From assembly GCA_030528325.1 (NCBI GenBank), contig JAUMZD010000004.1, forward strand, positions 51,825-115,824: a stretch of 64,000 bases of DNA, in the 5' to 3' direction. Numbering within the stretch: the stretch's first letter is position 1; each line of letters starts with the position of its first letter. Made by a program: the position numbers and the translations under genes. This stretch comes from Lautropia sp. Its GTDB lineage: Bacteria > Pseudomonadota > Gammaproteobacteria > Burkholderiales > Burkholderiaceae_E. Under the pieces are notes generated by a model. The model was not told where the DNA came from, searched no databases, and worked only from the letters and a program-made list of their open reading frames with translations. This document shows positions 1-8,547 of this stretch, in pieces.

Positions 1-1551
1 TTGTGATCCGAAATCCAGCACGTATTGCAGCAGGGCGCGTCGGCCGGGCTTGTGGCGCAGCAGTCGGACGGGTTGCAGATCGAAGCTGTCCTCCGGCAGG
101 TTCAGGGCCTGGGCGAGCGGCGCCTTCATCCGGGCCGCATCCTGGATCGGCCCGAGCTCGCCGAGCGGGTGGGAGGCCGGCGGTGTCTGGATCGGGATTT
201 GGGGGTTGTCTGTCTGGTCTGCCATCCGGTATGTCAGGGTCAGGGCGTGCGTCATGAACTCGAGCCAGTTGGCACGCCGTTTTCGGAAACCTTCGGGAAT
301 CAGGCGAAGCAGACCGGCGACGGTATGCCATTTCACCAGTTTCACGAAGGTGTCGGTCGTCAGCGAGGAAGGAATCGGGTAGTGCTGGAGCATGTTCACC
401 AGGGCGACCTGATGCGTGTCCACCGGCAGTATTCCATCCAGCTCCTGAAGGCACAGCCTGGCCAGCAGCGAACCGAAGTCGGCTGCCGGCGAACCGATGC
501 TGGCACTGTCCCAGTCGATCAGCCGCAGCGAACCCGACGGCTCCCGCACGATCTGCTCCAGCGACAGGTCGCCGTGGTTCAGGCAGCTTGGGCAGTCGGC
601 CTGCCGCAGTGCATCACTGATCCGGCGCTGAAGCGCACGCACATCCGCGGCCACGGCCGGGTGAAGCAGGCTGATGGTGTCGGCTGCCTGCCGGACGGCC
701 TCGATGTCGGTCTGGCGGGGGCGTTGCACCGGGTGCGCGATGCCGGACTGGTGAATCCGGGCCAGCAGCTGGCCGATGTCGCGGAAGGTCTGCGCATCCG
801 GCGCCGGCGTCTGCGGGCCGGGGTGCAGGCTCTCGCCCTCGATCCAGCCCGTGACCAGACAGTCGTGCGACGCATCCTCGCCCAGCAGGCGCGGGCCATT
901 GAGCTGTTGACCCAGCCTGGCACCGGCCAGCGTGGTACTGAAGTCGGCGTGGGTGCAGGCGCGCAGCAGGCCCAGCACCTGATCCTGATGACGCAGCAGC
1001 GCCACCAGACGCCTTTCCGGCTTGTAGCGCAGGATCTGGCACTCGACGTGCTCCGGCTCACGGCCGATGGTGAGCGGCGCCAGCGCGGGCGACAGCATCA
1101 GCGGCAGGGTGTCGGGGCGCGCCTGGTCCAGACCCGGGCCCAGCTGCTGACGGCTTTTGAAGAAAAACTGGAACAGCGCGGTGATCCGACGGTCATGTTC
1201 GGGCGAGGCCACCAGCAGGGCGGCCTCCTCGATCAGGGCGGCAGAAAAGGCGCCATCCTCCTGGGCACGCTTCACCAGTCGCCGGCGCTGCCAGGCCCAG
1301 TCACGGCCGCCCGCGGGCAGGGCTTTCGCGACGGCGTGTCGGGTACGGCCGAGGTGGTCCTCGATCAGAACCGCAGCCATGCAGCTGGTGGCCGGCTTGT
1401 AACGCAGGTAGGCAACCCTCGCCCGGGCAACGAGCTGTCCCTGGGCAGACTGCCGGAGGGCGTCGGTCAGCGCCTCATCGTCCAGCAGCAGGCCGAGGCC
1501 GGGCAGGCTCGGGTCCCTGCGTGCAAGTGCGTCGTCGGCAGGACTCAGCAT
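1..1551 (-). CDS. APH-type phosphotransferase (kinase), 3' end outside window
   Basis: An open frame of 517 codons starts at ATG 1551 and has no stop before the left edge. It carries the aminoglycoside-phosphotransferase/choline-kinase signature: HGDLS at residues 326-330 (Brenner catalytic loop) and LIDWD at 344-348 (metal-binding Asp). A strand motif LRYKP or LRHKP occurs three times, near residues 49, 174 and 498, and resembles the RYKPGRR segment seen near the N-lobe of some glycan-associated APH proteins. This suggests more than one kinase-like lobe in the chain. The gene lies 4 bp downstream of an MsbA-like exporter in a run of glycosyltransferase genes, so a sugar or glycolipid kinase role is more likely than drug resistance. 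The substrate is unknown. The right part of the protein is not visible. Confidence 0.8.
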   Translation of the reverse strand, partial: MLSPADDALARRDPSLPGLGLLLDDEALTDALRQSAQGQLVARARVAYLRYKPATSCMAAVLIEDHLGRTRHAVAKALPAGGRDWAWQRRRLVKRAQEDGAFSAALIEEAALLVASPEHDRRITALFQFFFKSRQQLGPGLDQARPDTLPLMLSPALAPLTIGREPEHVECQILRYKPERRLVALLRHQDQVLGLLRACTHADFSTTLAGARLGQQLNGPRLLGEDASHDCLVTGWIEGESLHPGPQTPAPDAQTFRDIGQLLARIHQSGIAHPVQRPRQTDIEAVRQAADTISLLHPAVAADVRALQRRISDALRQADCPSCLNHGDLSLEQIVREPSGSLRLIDWDSASIGSPAADFGSLLARLCLQELDGILPVDTHQVALVNMLQHYPIPSSLTTDTFVKLVKWHTVAGLLRLIPEGFRKRRANWLEFMTHALTLTYRMADQTDNPQIPIQTPPASHPLGELGPIQDAARMKAPLAQALNLPEDSFDLQPVRLLRHKPGRRALLQYVLDFGSQ

Positions 1552-1555
1552 CGGA

Positions 1556-3394
1556 TCACCCCCTGACGTCTGCCTCGACCGTCTTCGAGACTGCCTGACG
1601 GTGCATGCGCCACAGGGCGGCATAGGGGCCATTCCTGCCGAGCAGCTCGGCATGGGTGCCACTTTCGGCAATCCGTCCCTTCTCCAGGAAGACGATCCGA
1701 TCGGCCGTGGCTGCCAGATCCAGATCGTGCGTGACCATCAGGGCGGTTCGCTCCCGAATCAGATCCTGGATGGCATGGCGGACGACGGTTTCACTGTGGC
1801 GGTCCAGCCCGGTGGTGGGCTCATCCAGGATCAGGATCGGGCATTGGCGCAGGGCCACCCGGGCGATGGCGAGCCGCTGTCGCTGTCCGCCGGACAGGGT
1901 GGCTCCCCGTTCGCCCACGATCGTGTCGTAACCGTCGGGCATCGCCATGATGAAGTCATGTGCATTGGCCTGCCGCGCAGCAGCCTCGATCTCGGCGTCG
2001 CTGACATCCCGGTTGGCGGCGCAGGACAGGTTGTCCCGGATGCTGGCGGCAAACAGCAGCGTGTCCTGCGGCAGCAGACCGATCTGGGGACGAACCGTGG
2101 CCATCTGCCAGTCACGGATGTCCTGGCCGTCGATCCGGATGCTGCCCTGCTGGGGTTCGTACAGGCGAAGCAGCAGGGTGGCCAGCGTGGATTTGCCCGT
2201 GCCGGAAGGGCCGACGATGGCCACATGCTCACCCGCTTCGAGTCGCAGATCCAGTCCATCGAAGATCTTCGGCCCATTGGTCGGGTCATAGGCAAAGTGC
2301 AGCCCGCTGAAGTGAACCTGACCACGGAAGGCAGGTGCAGGTTTTGCATCGGGCGCGTCGACGATGTCGTTCGGCTCTTCCAGGATGTCGGCGATGCGCT
2401 CGCCCGAGGCCAGCGCCTTCGACAGGCGACCTGCATATTTCGCGTACTCGCGTACCGGACGCATCGAGTTCTTCAGGTACGAAATGAACACCAGCAGATC
2501 CCCGGCGCTCAGCGCGCCGGCCATGACCTGAAGCGCGCCCTGCCACAGCACGAGTGCGGTCGCGCAGGCCACCAACAGGTCGATCGAGCGTTCCAGTGCG
2601 GCCGACAGCCGTTTCGTGCTGAGATCCGCACTCATGGCCTGACCGTCTCCGCCGCGGAAGGCCTGGCTGAAACCATCCTCCAGCGCCAGTGACTGCACGG
2701 TTCTGATGGCCGACATGGATTCCGAGGCCGTCGAGGCCAGCGCACCTTCCCGGCTCCGCTGGCGACGGCTGGCCTCATGGATCAGCCGGCTGCTGCGCCG
2801 GGCCGACAGCCACATCAGCGGCAGCGGAATCAGCGAGAACAGTGCCAGTCGCCAGTTCAGCACGAACATGACGATGAACATCCCCAGCAGGATGAAGATG
2901 TTGGCCATCATCGGCAACAGGGCCGACACGGTCACTTCCTTCAGCTGGGACACATCGTTGATCAGCCGCAGCGTCAGGTCGCCGCTGCGCTGACGCTGGT
3001 GAAAGGCCAGGGACAGGCGAAGCAGTTTGACATACAGGTCGTTGCGTACCTTGCTGAGCACCGAGGTGCCGATACGCGCGAATCCGATGGTCGACAGGTA
3101 ACCGCCCAGTGCGCGCAGCGCCGCGAACACGATGATGGCGCCGGCGCTCAGCCACACCAGCTCGATCATGTCCAGGCCCAGTGGCAGCGTGGTGTTGCCA
3201 CTGCGGCTTTTCTCCAGCACATGGTCCACCACGAAAGCGAGCGGCCACGGCTCCAGCAGACGCATCAGCGTCATGCAGAGCAGGGCAGCCAGTGAGCCGG
3301 CCATCAGCATGCCCTGTCCTTTCAGATAAGGGCGGAAGCGTCGCCAGATGCGGCGAATCGGCTTGTCGTGGATAGGGGGCTGGTTCGATTTCAC
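1556..3394 (-). CDS. ABC exporter, fused membrane and ATPase domains (MsbA-like)
   Basis: The 612-residue protein has the half-transporter layout: about six membrane segments in residues 28-320, then an ATPase domain. Walker A GPSGTGKST is at 395-403, signature LSGGQRQR at 500-507, Walker B ILILDEP at 520-526 and the switch His in VTHD near 556. All catalytic motifs are intact, so it should be an active ATP-driven exporter acting as a homodimer in the inner membrane. The start overlaps the stop of the upstream glycosyltransferase by 4 bp (ATGA), and the kinase gene follows after 4 bp. The context suggests export or flipping of a glycoconjugate made by the neighbouring glycosyltransferases. 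A second MsbA-like gene (58030-60084), next to LPS genes, is the better candidate for true lipid A flippase. Confidence 0.92.
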   Translation of the reverse strand: MKSNQPPIHDKPIRRIWRRFRPYLKGQGMLMAGSLAALLCMTLMRLLEPWPLAFVVDHVLEKSRSGNTTLPLGLDMIELVWLSAGAIIVFAALRALGGYLSTIGFARIGTSVLSKVRNDLYVKLLRLSLAFHQRQRSGDLTLRLINDVSQLKEVTVSALLPMMANIFILLGMFIVMFVLNWRLALFSLIPLPLMWLSARRSSRLIHEASRRQRSREGALASTASESMSAIRTVQSLALEDGFSQAFRGGDGQAMSADLSTKRLSAALERSIDLLVACATALVLWQGALQVMAGALSAGDLLVFISYLKNSMRPVREYAKYAGRLSKALASGERIADILEEPNDIVDAPDAKPAPAFRGQVHFSGLHFAYDPTNGPKIFDGLDLRLEAGEHVAIVGPSGTGKSTLATLLLRLYEPQQGSIRIDGQDIRDWQMATVRPQIGLLPQDTLLFAASIRDNLSCAANRDVSDAEIEAAARQANAHDFIMAMPDGYDTIVGERGATLSGGQRQRLAIARVALRQCPILILDEPTTGLDRHSETVVRHAIQDLIRERTALMVTHDLDLAATADRIVFLEKGRIAESGTHAELLGRNGPYAALWRMHRQAVSKTVEADVRG

Positions 3395-4560
3395 GAGTTT
3401 TCGGCAATATCAAGAATTTGACGGACGACGGCATCCCAGCTGTGGGCTGTCTCGATCCTCTGTCGGCCGGTGCGGCCCATCTGGAGGCGAAGGGCGGGAT
3501 CCGTCACCAGCCTGGCCAGTGCGTCCGCCATGTCGGCCGGATCGTCGGGCGCCACGAGCAGACCGTCCTGCCCGTGCTGCACGACCTGATCCAGGTGACC
3601 GACCCGGGTGGTGACCACGGGCAGTCCGGCCGCCAGGTATTCGTAGATTTTCAGCGGCGAGAAATAGAAATCCTGCTGCTGAGGGTAGGGCGCCGTGGCG
3701 ATGTCCATCGACGCCAGCAGGCCTGGTACGTCGGCAGGCTGGACGGCGCCGCTGAAGCGGGTGCGGGCGAGCAGCCCATGGGCCTCGAGCTGTGCCGTCA
3801 TGTCGGCGCGGCCCGGTCCGTCACCGACGATCAGCAGCCGGGTGTCGGGATGCTGACGGTTCAGCAGCGCAAAGGCATCCACGAGGGTCGGCAGCCCATG
3901 CCAGGGCTTGAGCGTGCCTAGAAAGCCGATGACGGTTTCCCGGCCGCCCGTGGCCTTCTGACGGGCCTCCCGAAGGTCGGTTGCTTCGGAGAAGGCGGCC
4001 GGATTGACGCCATTGGCCACGACATGAACGCGCCCGCGTGCTTCGGGGCGTTTCTCCAGGTACTGCGCCACACCGGGAGAGACGGCGATCATCGCCGAAG
4101 CCTGTCCGAAGGCGCTCGTGGCCACGGCCTCGGCCTCGTCGGGCAGAACCAGCTGACGGTGTGTCCGCTGTTCTTCGATGAGCGGGGCGTTCACTTCCAG
4201 AATGCCCGGCACGCCGGTCTGACGGGCCCAGCGCATGCCCACATCGCTCCACAGGGAGTAGCGCTCGTAGACCAGATCGAATGGCCCGGCTTCCGACAGA
4301 CGCTGGAAGATCGTGTCACGTGTATCCAGGGCGGCCCGGGCGCGTGCTTCGGCCTCTCCCTTGGGCAGGGCGGGCAGTTCGACGCACGCGAGCTTCTCCA
4401 GACCCGGTGGCCGGTCGCCATCGAAGCGGGTTGCGAACAGCGTGACACGGTGGCCAGCTTTCAGCAGGGCGCGCGTCACCTCCTGTACATGGATCGAGGC
4501 GCCCTTGGTGCCGAATACCGGGATGCCGGGGTCGGCACAGAGATAAGCGATATGTTTCAT
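3391..4560 (-). CDS. Glycosyltransferase family 4 protein
   Basis: The 389-residue protein is a GT-B fold glycosyltransferase. The N-terminal domain begins MKHIAYLCADPGIPVFG with a GASIHVQEV loop typical of GT4 acceptors. The C-terminal half has IGFLGTLKPWHGLPTLVDAF, the strand LLIVGDGPGR and the donor-binding stretch SPLKIYEYLAAGLPVV, with the E-x7-E-like region of GT4. It probably transfers a sugar from a nucleotide-sugar donor in the cytoplasm. It overlaps the exporter downstream and the next GT4 upstream by 4 bp each, so the three are translationally coupled. The specific sugar cannot be read from the sequence. Confidence 0.9.
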   Translation of the reverse strand: MKHIAYLCADPGIPVFGTKGASIHVQEVTRALLKAGHRVTLFATRFDGDRPPGLEKLACVELPALPKGEAEARARAALDTRDTIFQRLSEAGPFDLVYERYSLWSDVGMRWARQTGVPGILEVNAPLIEEQRTHRQLVLPDEAEAVATSAFGQASAMIAVSPGVAQYLEKRPEARGRVHVVANGVNPAAFSEATDLREARQKATGGRETVIGFLGTLKPWHGLPTLVDAFALLNRQHPDTRLLIVGDGPGRADMTAQLEAHGLLARTRFSGAVQPADVPGLLASMDIATAPYPQQQDFYFSPLKIYEYLAAGLPVVTTRVGHLDQVVQHGQDGLLVAPDDPADMADALARLVTDPALRLQMGRTGRQRIETAHSWDAVVRQILDIAENS

Positions 4561-5777
4561 GCGTGTGCCTGGATGCTTTGCTGGAAGAGATCCCGCAGTT
4601 GCCGGGTGTTGCGATGCACGTCGTAGTCGCTCTCGACCAGATCGCGTGCCTGCTTGCTGAGGAACTGGCGAAGGCTGCCGTCATCCAGGAGCCTCGCCAT
4701 GGCGTCGGCCAGTGCCGTCGGGTCATTGGGTGGGATGCACAGGCCGGTGTGTTCGTGCTGGATCAGCTCGGGAATGCCCACGACGTCGGTCGAGATGCAG
4801 GGCACGCCCAGTGCCATGGCTTCGACCAGAATCGTCGGCAGCCCATCCCGGTCGCCGCCCTTGCTGATGATCGAGGGCGCCACCATCATCACGGCCTCCC
4901 GAAGCATCTGGATGACCTGTGCCTGCGTCTTGGGCCCGGGCAGGCTGACCCGATCCTGCAGATTCAGCTCGGCCGCGCGGGCCTTCAGTTCGCCTCTCAG
5001 CGGCCCATCTCCGATCAGCGTGCAATGGCAGTCGATGCCCCGGTCCCGAAGCAGGGCCATCGCCTCGATCAGTGTCGGAAAGCCCTTCTTCTCGACCAGT
5101 CGGCCCACCGCCATGATGTGACGGCTGTTGGGCGCGGGTGGTTGGTACGGGAAACGGCCCAGATCCAGCCCGTTGTAGATGCGATGGCTGTTGCCGGGGG
5201 TGGCGCCGAAGGTCTCGCGCAGATGGCGCAGGTTGTAATCGGACACCGTGACGGTGAAGGCGGCGTCCCGGATCTTCAGATCCAGTTCCACCGGTTCATC
5301 GTACTGGTGGTAGATGTCCTTGGCGTGTGCCGTGAAGCTGTAGGGGATGTCGGCGAAGGCGCCGGCCAGGCGGGCGATGGTGGCTGCCTGTGTGCCGAAA
5401 TGGGCATGAAAATGCTGGATGCCCTGCTGGCGGGCTTTCATGGCGAGCACCAGTGCCTGGCCCACGGTGTAGGCGTCGTAATGATCGGCCATGTCGGCGT
5501 GCGTGCGGAAGCCGGGCAATGCCTGGCGGGCCTCGACCAGCAGCTGCCAGAACAGCATCGGGTCGTGAAACTGGTGACGTACCCGGCGCACGGGGGCCTT
5601 CACCCGGGCGATGGCCTCCTGGAAATGGGTTTCCTGTACGGGCCCGAGTGCGAAGATCTCGACGTCGACGCCAGCGGCCTCCAGGGCCAGGATCTCGTTG
5701 ACGACGAAGGTCTCGGAGAAGCGTGGGTATCGCTTGAGCACATAGCCGATCTTCGGGGGGGGTGTATTGGCCTTCAT
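4557..5777 (-). CDS. Glycosyltransferase family 4 protein (WcaL/colanic-acid type)
   Basis: The 406-residue protein starts with IGYVLKRYPRFSETFVVNEI, a segment typical of the exopolysaccharide GT4 group that includes colanic acid transferase WcaL. It has HAHFGTQAATIARL in the N-domain and GRLVEKKGFPTLIEAMALL, CTLIGDGPLR and DGLPTILVEAMALGVPCIST in the donor-binding C-domain. It is cytoplasmic or membrane-peripheral and should add one sugar to a growing glycan. The gene is 2 bp downstream of the COG4671-type gene and overlaps the next GT4 by 4 bp. The organism does not show a full colanic acid operon here, so no product name is justified. Confidence 0.9.
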   Translation of the reverse strand: MKANTPPPKIGYVLKRYPRFSETFVVNEILALEAAGVDVEIFALGPVQETHFQEAIARVKAPVRRVRHQFHDPMLFWQLLVEARQALPGFRTHADMADHYDAYTVGQALVLAMKARQQGIQHFHAHFGTQAATIARLAGAFADIPYSFTAHAKDIYHQYDEPVELDLKIRDAAFTVTVSDYNLRHLRETFGATPGNSHRIYNGLDLGRFPYQPPAPNSRHIMAVGRLVEKKGFPTLIEAMALLRDRGIDCHCTLIGDGPLRGELKARAAELNLQDRVSLPGPKTQAQVIQMLREAVMMVAPSIISKGGDRDGLPTILVEAMALGVPCISTDVVGIPELIQHEHTGLCIPPNDPTALADAMARLLDDGSLRQFLSKQARDLVESDYDVHRNTRQLRDLFQQSIQAHA

Positions 5778-5779
5778 GG

Positions 5780-6970
5780 TCAGAGTTCCGGTGAGGGTGA
5801 AGGAAGGGACAGCAGCTCGGCAGCCTGTTCGGCCACCCGTTGCAGTCCGTTGAAATCGAGGCTGCGGCTAGCCGGGGGAGGGAGGTTCTGGCCGGCGGCG
5901 AGCCAGGCACCCAGCGTGTCGGCGCTGAGCGCATCCGGGTGAACACAGTTCACCAGCCCCAGTTCGGCCAGCCGGCTGGCACGCAGCCACTGTTCGGCAC
6001 GCGGTGTGACCCGGGGTACCAGCATGGCCCGCTTGTTCAGCGCCAGCACTTCCATCGTGGTGTTGTAACCGGCCATGGCCACGACGGCCTCGGCACCACG
6101 CAGCAGTTGCAGGGGTTCGTTCACGAAGTCGAAGACGTCGATCTCGGGGCGCGAGGCCGTCAGTTCCAGCAGACGTTCACGTGCAGCGGCTGGCATCATC
6201 GAGCCCGTCACGATCACGCCTTCCCAGCCACGGGGCAGCTGGGCCCGGGCAAAGGCTTCGGCCACCGAGAAGCCATCCTGTCCGCCACCCAGCACACACA
6301 GGGCGTAGGGCTTCTGGCGTGCGGTGCCGGGCGTGGGCGGCAGCATCCGCGCCGTGGGATCCAGATAACCCACATTGACGACACGGGTTCCCTCGATCCG
6401 GTCCAGTCCGTAGGCACGGGCCGTGTCGTAGAGGCGGGTGTCGCCATAGATCCAGATGGCGTCGAAATGCTCCTGGACGAAGCGGAAGCTGTCGTGCTTG
6501 TTCCACTGGCGGGCCACCACGTCCGGTGTATCGATGATGTCCCGAAGGCCCAGCACGATACGGGTCTTGCTGTCCCGCAGTTTTTCCAGCGGTTCGGTCA
6601 GCTCGTCCATGGCGCCACGGGGCACGTTGTCCACGATCAGCAGGTCGGGCTCGAAGGCCGACAGCGTGGCGCTGATGGCGCCCGCCCGCAGCCGGATCAG
6701 CCGTTCGACGTCGATGTCCAGCGATCGGGACTTGTAGCTGCCATCGGGCAGCTTCTGATAGGCCGGCAGGGTGATGCTGTCGATGCCCTTGGGCATCGGA
6801 TAGGCGCCGGACTCGCGGATGCCGGAGATGAGCAGCACATCGGCTGACAGCGGCGGCTTGATCAGCGTCTGCGCCAGCAGCGTATTGCGTCGGATGTGGC
6901 CGAGGCCCATCGTGTCGTGTGAATAGAGCGCGATGCGGGGCTTCGGCTGGTCAGAAGGTGAGATTGTCAT
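5780..6970 (-). CDS. MurG-like predicted glycosyltransferase (COG4671-type)
   Basis: The 396-residue protein opens with RIALYSHDTMGLGHIRRN, the conserved GLGHIRR loop of the poorly characterised COG4671 group, which is distantly related to MurG and the UDP-glycosyltransferases. Further hallmarks are LLIVDNVPRGAMDEL, LGLRDIIDTPDVV and a C-terminal segment VAMAGYNTTMEVLALNKRA corresponding to the nucleotide-sugar binding loop. It is the first gene of the minus-strand run, so the operon promoter should lie in 6971-7132, divergent from the PepSY gene. The family is defined by sequence only. The transferase role is inferred from fold and neighbours. Confidence 0.82.
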   Translation of the reverse strand: MTISPSDQPKPRIALYSHDTMGLGHIRRNTLLAQTLIKPPLSADVLLISGIRESGAYPMPKGIDSITLPAYQKLPDGSYKSRSLDIDVERLIRLRAGAISATLSAFEPDLLIVDNVPRGAMDELTEPLEKLRDSKTRIVLGLRDIIDTPDVVARQWNKHDSFRFVQEHFDAIWIYGDTRLYDTARAYGLDRIEGTRVVNVGYLDPTARMLPPTPGTARQKPYALCVLGGGQDGFSVAEAFARAQLPRGWEGVIVTGSMMPAAARERLLELTASRPEIDVFDFVNEPLQLLRGAEAVVAMAGYNTTMEVLALNKRAMLVPRVTPRAEQWLRASRLAELGLVNCVHPDALSADTLGAWLAAGQNLPPPASRSLDFNGLQRVAEQAAELLSLPSPSPEL

Positions 6971-7132
6971 GAAAATCCGATAATGCGCTGTTGGGGCAGG
7001 AAAGAATGAACGAACCGGATCCGTTCATGAACCGGTTCATGAAAACGGTCTCATTGTCGCTTATTGTGGGTAAATCTTTTTTGACGCTCCGGTTCACGGA
7101 ACATTTAGGTGCTATTGGCTACGATTGCGTTC
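6971..7132. promoter_or_regulatory. Divergent promoter region with TTCATGAA repeats
   Basis: This 162-bp AT-richer gap separates the divergent glycan operon and the PepSY/two-component operon. TTCATGAA, itself a palindrome, occurs at 7024-7031 and 7036-7043 with 12-bp periodicity, and again at 7130-7137 over the PepSY start codon. A TTGACG hexamer at 7081-7086 with a weak TTTAGG 17 bp later could serve the rightward operon. A shared regulator, perhaps the adjacent OmpR-type response regulator, is an inference. Confidence 0.4.
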
Positions 7133-7849
7133 ATGAAGACATGGCTGTTTCCTTTTTCCGTGGCCTTGCTGGCCCTCAGTTTCACGCCGGGCACCGGCGT
7201 GGCTGCGGACCATGAGGACGTGCGACGTGCCGTGATGACAGGGCGCTACAAACCGCTGGCGGACATTCTGACTGTAGTCCAGAAGAAGCACGCCGGGCGG
7301 GTGCTGGATGTCGAGCTCGAGCGGGAGCCCGGGGGGCGCCATGTCTATGAGGTCAAGATGCTCGATGAGCAGAACCGGCGTCGCGAGATCCACATCGATG
7401 CCGTGACGGGTCAGGAAGTGGATGTGCAGCTGACGCAGGCCAAGGTGCCGCTGCCGGAGATGCTTCGCAAGGTGCTCGCCCGGCATCCGGGCCGCGTGAT
7501 CGACGTGGACCTGAAGGATAACCTGGGTCAGAAGAACCTGTATCAGGTACGTGTCCTGCAGGAAGACGGCGAAATCCGCAGCATTTTTCTGGATACGGCC
7601 AGGGGTGATCTGGTCTCGGGCATCGATCGGACACGCCCGTCGGTGAAGATGATGCCGCTGCCGGATCTGCTCGACAGGCTCAATCGTGCCTATCCGGGTT
7701 CGGTGCTGGAAGCCGAACTGAAATATGACCGCCATGAGCGGCCGTTCTACGAAGTCGACCTGGTGCTGAACGATGGTCGTCTGACGGAAATCTGGGTCGA
7801 TGCCGTCACGGGTCGGGTGTTCAGCGAAGAGGAAATGGAGATCCGCTGA
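7133..7849 (+). CDS. Periplasmic protein with three PepSY-like repeats
   Basis: I chose ATG 7133 (238 residues) over the upstream GTG 7109 because it puts a clean signal peptide, MKTWLFPFSVALLALSF then cleavage near GVAA, at the N-terminus. The mature part has three tandem repeats of about 60 residues. Each has an L-x6-HPGRV-like helix end, a paired strand (YEVKML, YQVRVL, YEVDLV) and a turn ending in DAVTGQ, DTARGD or DAVTGR, which is the PepSY fold. PepSY proteins are extracytoplasmic and often modulate proteases or sensor kinases. The stop overlaps the response regulator ATG by 1 bp, so it probably belongs to the same signalling unit, perhaps as sensor-input modulator. Confidence 0.85.
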   Translation: MKTWLFPFSVALLALSFTPGTGVAADHEDVRRAVMTGRYKPLADILTVVQKKHAGRVLDVELEREPGGRHVYEVKMLDEQNRRREIHIDAVTGQEVDVQLTQAKVPLPEMLRKVLARHPGRVIDVDLKDNLGQKNLYQVRVLQEDGEIRSIFLDTARGDLVSGIDRTRPSVKMMPLPDLLDRLNRAYPGSVLEAELKYDRHERPFYEVDLVLNDGRLTEIWVDAVTGRVFSEEEMEIR

Positions 7850-8547
7850 TGCGTGTGCTGATCGTTGAGGATGATCGTGAGCTGGCGAGTAGCCTGGCAG
7901 CGGTTCTGGATGAAGCCGGCATGGTGGCCGAAGTGGCCACCGACGGCAATGAGGCATCCTTTCTGGGATGTACCGAGGTCTATGATGCGGCCGTGCTCGA
8001 TCTGGGCCTGCCGGGGCTGGACGGCATTTCGGTGCTGACGCAATGGCGTCAGCAGGGCAATAATTTTCCCGTGCTGATCCTGACCGGCCGTGGCCGCTGG
8101 AGCGACAAGCTGGCCGGTTTCGGCGCCGGGGCCGATGATTACCTGACCAAGCCGTTCCTGCATGAAGAGGTCGTGCTGCGCCTGCGTGCGCTGTTGCGTC
8201 GCTCTCACGGTCATGCCGATCCTGTGCTGAAGATCGGGCCGCTGGAGTATGACTCTAACCAGGGGCGCTTCACGCTGGATGGCCGTCGTCTCGTGCTGAC
8301 GGCCCAGGAGCAGCGGATCCTGGCCTATCTGATGCACCGCGGCGGGGCCGTGATCAGCCGCAGCGAGATCTGTGAGCATGTGTATGCCAGGGATTGTGAC
8401 CCCGATTCGAACACGCTGGACGTGCTGGTCGGGCGAATCCGTCGCAAGCTCGGGTGTCCGATGCTGAAGACGATCCGTGGTCTGGGCTTCTCGCTGGTGG
8501 CGCCGGAAACATCGGATGAGCAGCTGGCTTCGCGTGAGACGACATGA
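7849..8547 (+). CDS. OmpR/PhoP-family response regulator
   Basis: The 232-residue protein has a receiver domain with acidic pocket EDD at 7-9, phospho-acceptor D51 (AVLDLGLPGLDG) and the conserved Lys in TKPF at 101. A winged-helix DNA-binding domain follows, including LTAQEQRILAYLMHRGG and NTLDVLVGRIRRKLG, ending in the TIRGLGFSL wing. It should bind direct repeats upstream of its targets when phosphorylated by the adjacent kinase. It overlaps the PepSY gene by 1 bp and the kinase by 4 bp. Closest named group by reading is PhoP/QseB/TctD-like. The exact stimulus is unknown. Confidence 0.93.
   Translation: MRVLIVEDDRELASSLAAVLDEAGMVAEVATDGNEASFLGCTEVYDAAVLDLGLPGLDGISVLTQWRQQGNNFPVLILTGRGRWSDKLAGFGAGADDYLTKPFLHEEVVLRLRALLRRSHGHADPVLKIGPLEYDSNQGRFTLDGRRLVLTAQEQRILAYLMHRGGAVISRSEICEHVYARDCDPDSNTLDVLVGRIRRKLGCPMLKTIRGLGFSLVAPETSDEQLASRETT

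Noticed and set aside
25..1566. Long open frame on the plus strand opposite the kinase gene
   Set aside because: The translation is Gln/Arg/Gly-rich with no family pattern, and the minus strand carries HGDLS and LIDWD in a coupled operon. It is an antisense shadow of a GC-rich gene.
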